Assembly (NCBI GenBank): GCA_947627805.1
Contig: CANQXB010000068.1
Location: forward strand, 1-5,882
Direction: 5' to 3'
Source: an uncultured Bacilli bacterium
GTDB lineage: Bacteria; Bacillota_I; Bacilli_A; RF39; UBA660
DNA length: 5,882 nt
Below the pieces are notes generated by a model. That model did no database searches. It was not told where the DNA came from and was given only the letters and a program-made list of their open reading frames with translations. This document shows positions 5,187 to 5,882 of this stretch, piece by piece. Within the stretch, counting starts at the first letter, position 1. Each line of letters starts with the position of its first letter. The position numbers and the translations under genes are program-made.

Positions 5187-5852
5187 ATGAATGAATTATT
5201 TAAAGCCACCATATCTTTTGAATCTTCTAATTATTTAGATATAGTATTATATTTAGTTTATAATGGTAAAGAAAAGTTAAAGGGGTATATTCCTCAAGTT
5301 AAATTTAAAATATGGGGTGAAAATGATTTTTTAACCATCGATATTGAAAACCTTAAGATACTTGAAGATATTAAAAATAATAAATTAATTACAGAAGTTT
5401 TAAATTATGTAAAATCCAATCAACAACTTTTATTAGATTATTGGAATGCTGTTGTCTTAGAATATGAAGCTAAACAAATCTTTTTCGATGAAAAGAAAGA
5501 ACATTTTGGATGTACAACAATAGATAAAAGAAAAGCAGGATTACCTGTAAATTTACTATTATATTGTAGTTATACTTTAGATAGAGATAATATCTTATTT
5601 TTTCAAAATGATTATGGAAAATTAAATTATGGTAATATGGTAATGATGAGTGTTGATAAATATAATCCTAAAGTACTTGGGAATAAAAAAATAAATATTA
5701 GAGAAGAAGATATGTTATTCATAAAAGAGTTTATAAAAAAGAATTATGCAATATTAACAGATTATAACAATGATAGTTTAACGGATGCTGAATTATTTGA
5801 TTTAATTTTTTATACAATAGGAAAGTCATACAAAAGTGAAAATATGCGTTGA
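5187..5852 (+). CDS. Uncharacterised protein with an internal repeat
   Basis: I cannot name this 221-aa protein. It is cytoplasmic by composition, with no signal peptide or membrane helix. The N-terminal part (about 35-87) reads VKFKIWGENDFLTIDIEN then a helix ending VLNYVKSNQQLLLDYWN; the arrangement distantly recalls small DUF4160-type proteins, a weak impression. The C-terminal part (about 105-196) has GLPVNLLLYC, ILFFQNDYGK, MVMMSVDKYNPKVLG and a second helix ending IKEFIKKNYAILTDYNN, which mirrors the first (K, N, L, D, Y and N shared), so the protein may be built from two related units. It begins 13 bp after the OB-fold gene with no good Shine-Dalgarno, so its expression may depend on coupling. 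Its TGA stop lies within the -35 box of a downstream promoter. Confidence 0.75.
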   Translation: MNELFKATISFESSNYLDIVLYLVYNGKEKLKGYIPQVKFKIWGENDFLTIDIENLKILEDIKNNKLITEVLNYVKSNQQLLLDYWNAVVLEYEAKQIFFDEKKEHFGCTTIDKRKAGLPVNLLLYCSYTLDRDNILFFQNDYGKLNYGNMVMMSVDKYNPKVLGNKKINIREEDMLFIKEFIKKNYAILTDYNNDSLTDAELFDLIFYTIGKSYKSENMR

Positions 5853-5877
5853 CATTCATTTGTTCGTATAGTATAAT
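5849..5877 (+). promoter_or_regulatory. Consensus sigma-70/sigma-A promoter
   Basis: TTGACA (5849-5854), 17 bp, TATAAT (5872-5877): both boxes match the consensus fully at the optimal spacing. The stop codon TGA of the preceding gene (5850-5852) forms part of the -35. The transcript would start about 5884, just past the window. Such full matches often drive stable RNA or strongly expressed genes, but the target is not visible. Confidence 0.88.
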
Positions 5878-5882
5878 TATAT

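Overview
The window comes from an AT-rich, low-GC Gram-positive bacterium of the Bacilli/Mollicutes type, probably with a small, compact genome. The evidence is very short intergenic gaps, overlapping genes, promoters placed on or next to stop codons, a short (about 106 nt) 5S rRNA with a Mollicutes-like length, and a minimal TsaB. TGA is used as a stop (the ATGA overlap at 1597-1600 and the end of the last gene) and Trp is TGG, so this is not a code-4 Mycoplasma. A lineage such as Acholeplasma relatives or uncultured gut Bacilli would fit, but the exact taxon cannot be fixed from the sequence.

Region 1 (1-495) is the end of an rRNA operon: the last ~325 nt of 23S rRNA with the peptidyl-transferase and sarcin-ricin segments, a ~57 nt spacer without tRNA, and 5S rRNA ending in a T tract. 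Region 2 (532-3022) is the conserved cluster tsaE-tsaB-rimI-tsaD. It makes the ATPase, the dimer partner and the catalytic subunit that put the threonylcarbamoyl group on A37 of ANN-decoding tRNAs, plus a RimI-type acetyltransferase. The genes are tightly coupled (14 bp gap, 4 bp overlap, 14 bp overlap) and likely start from a TATAAT promoter just ahead of tsaE.

Region 3 (3025-3454) is ssrA (tmRNA) with its own extended -10 promoter starting 3 bases after tsaD, acceptor and T arms, G-U identity pair, encoded tag, pseudoknots and a terminator. Translation, tRNA modification and ribosome rescue are therefore packed together.

Region 4 (3455-5852) is a visibly more AT-rich run of four co-directional genes: an XRE-type HTH protein with a C-terminal domain that looks like the OB-fold of PolC; a divergent uracil-DNA-glycosylase-superfamily protein; a stand-alone OB-fold-like protein; and an unknown 221-aa protein with an internal repeat. 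They are nearly contiguous (gaps of 2 and 13 bp, one 17 bp overlap) and look like one transcription unit. A regulator, a base-excision type fold and two OB-like modules suggest a nucleic-acid-directed function (repair or defence), but that is inference; this is the least explained part of the window. The window closes with a perfect TTGACA-17-TATAAT promoter whose -35 box contains the stop codon of the last gene, driving something outside the window.
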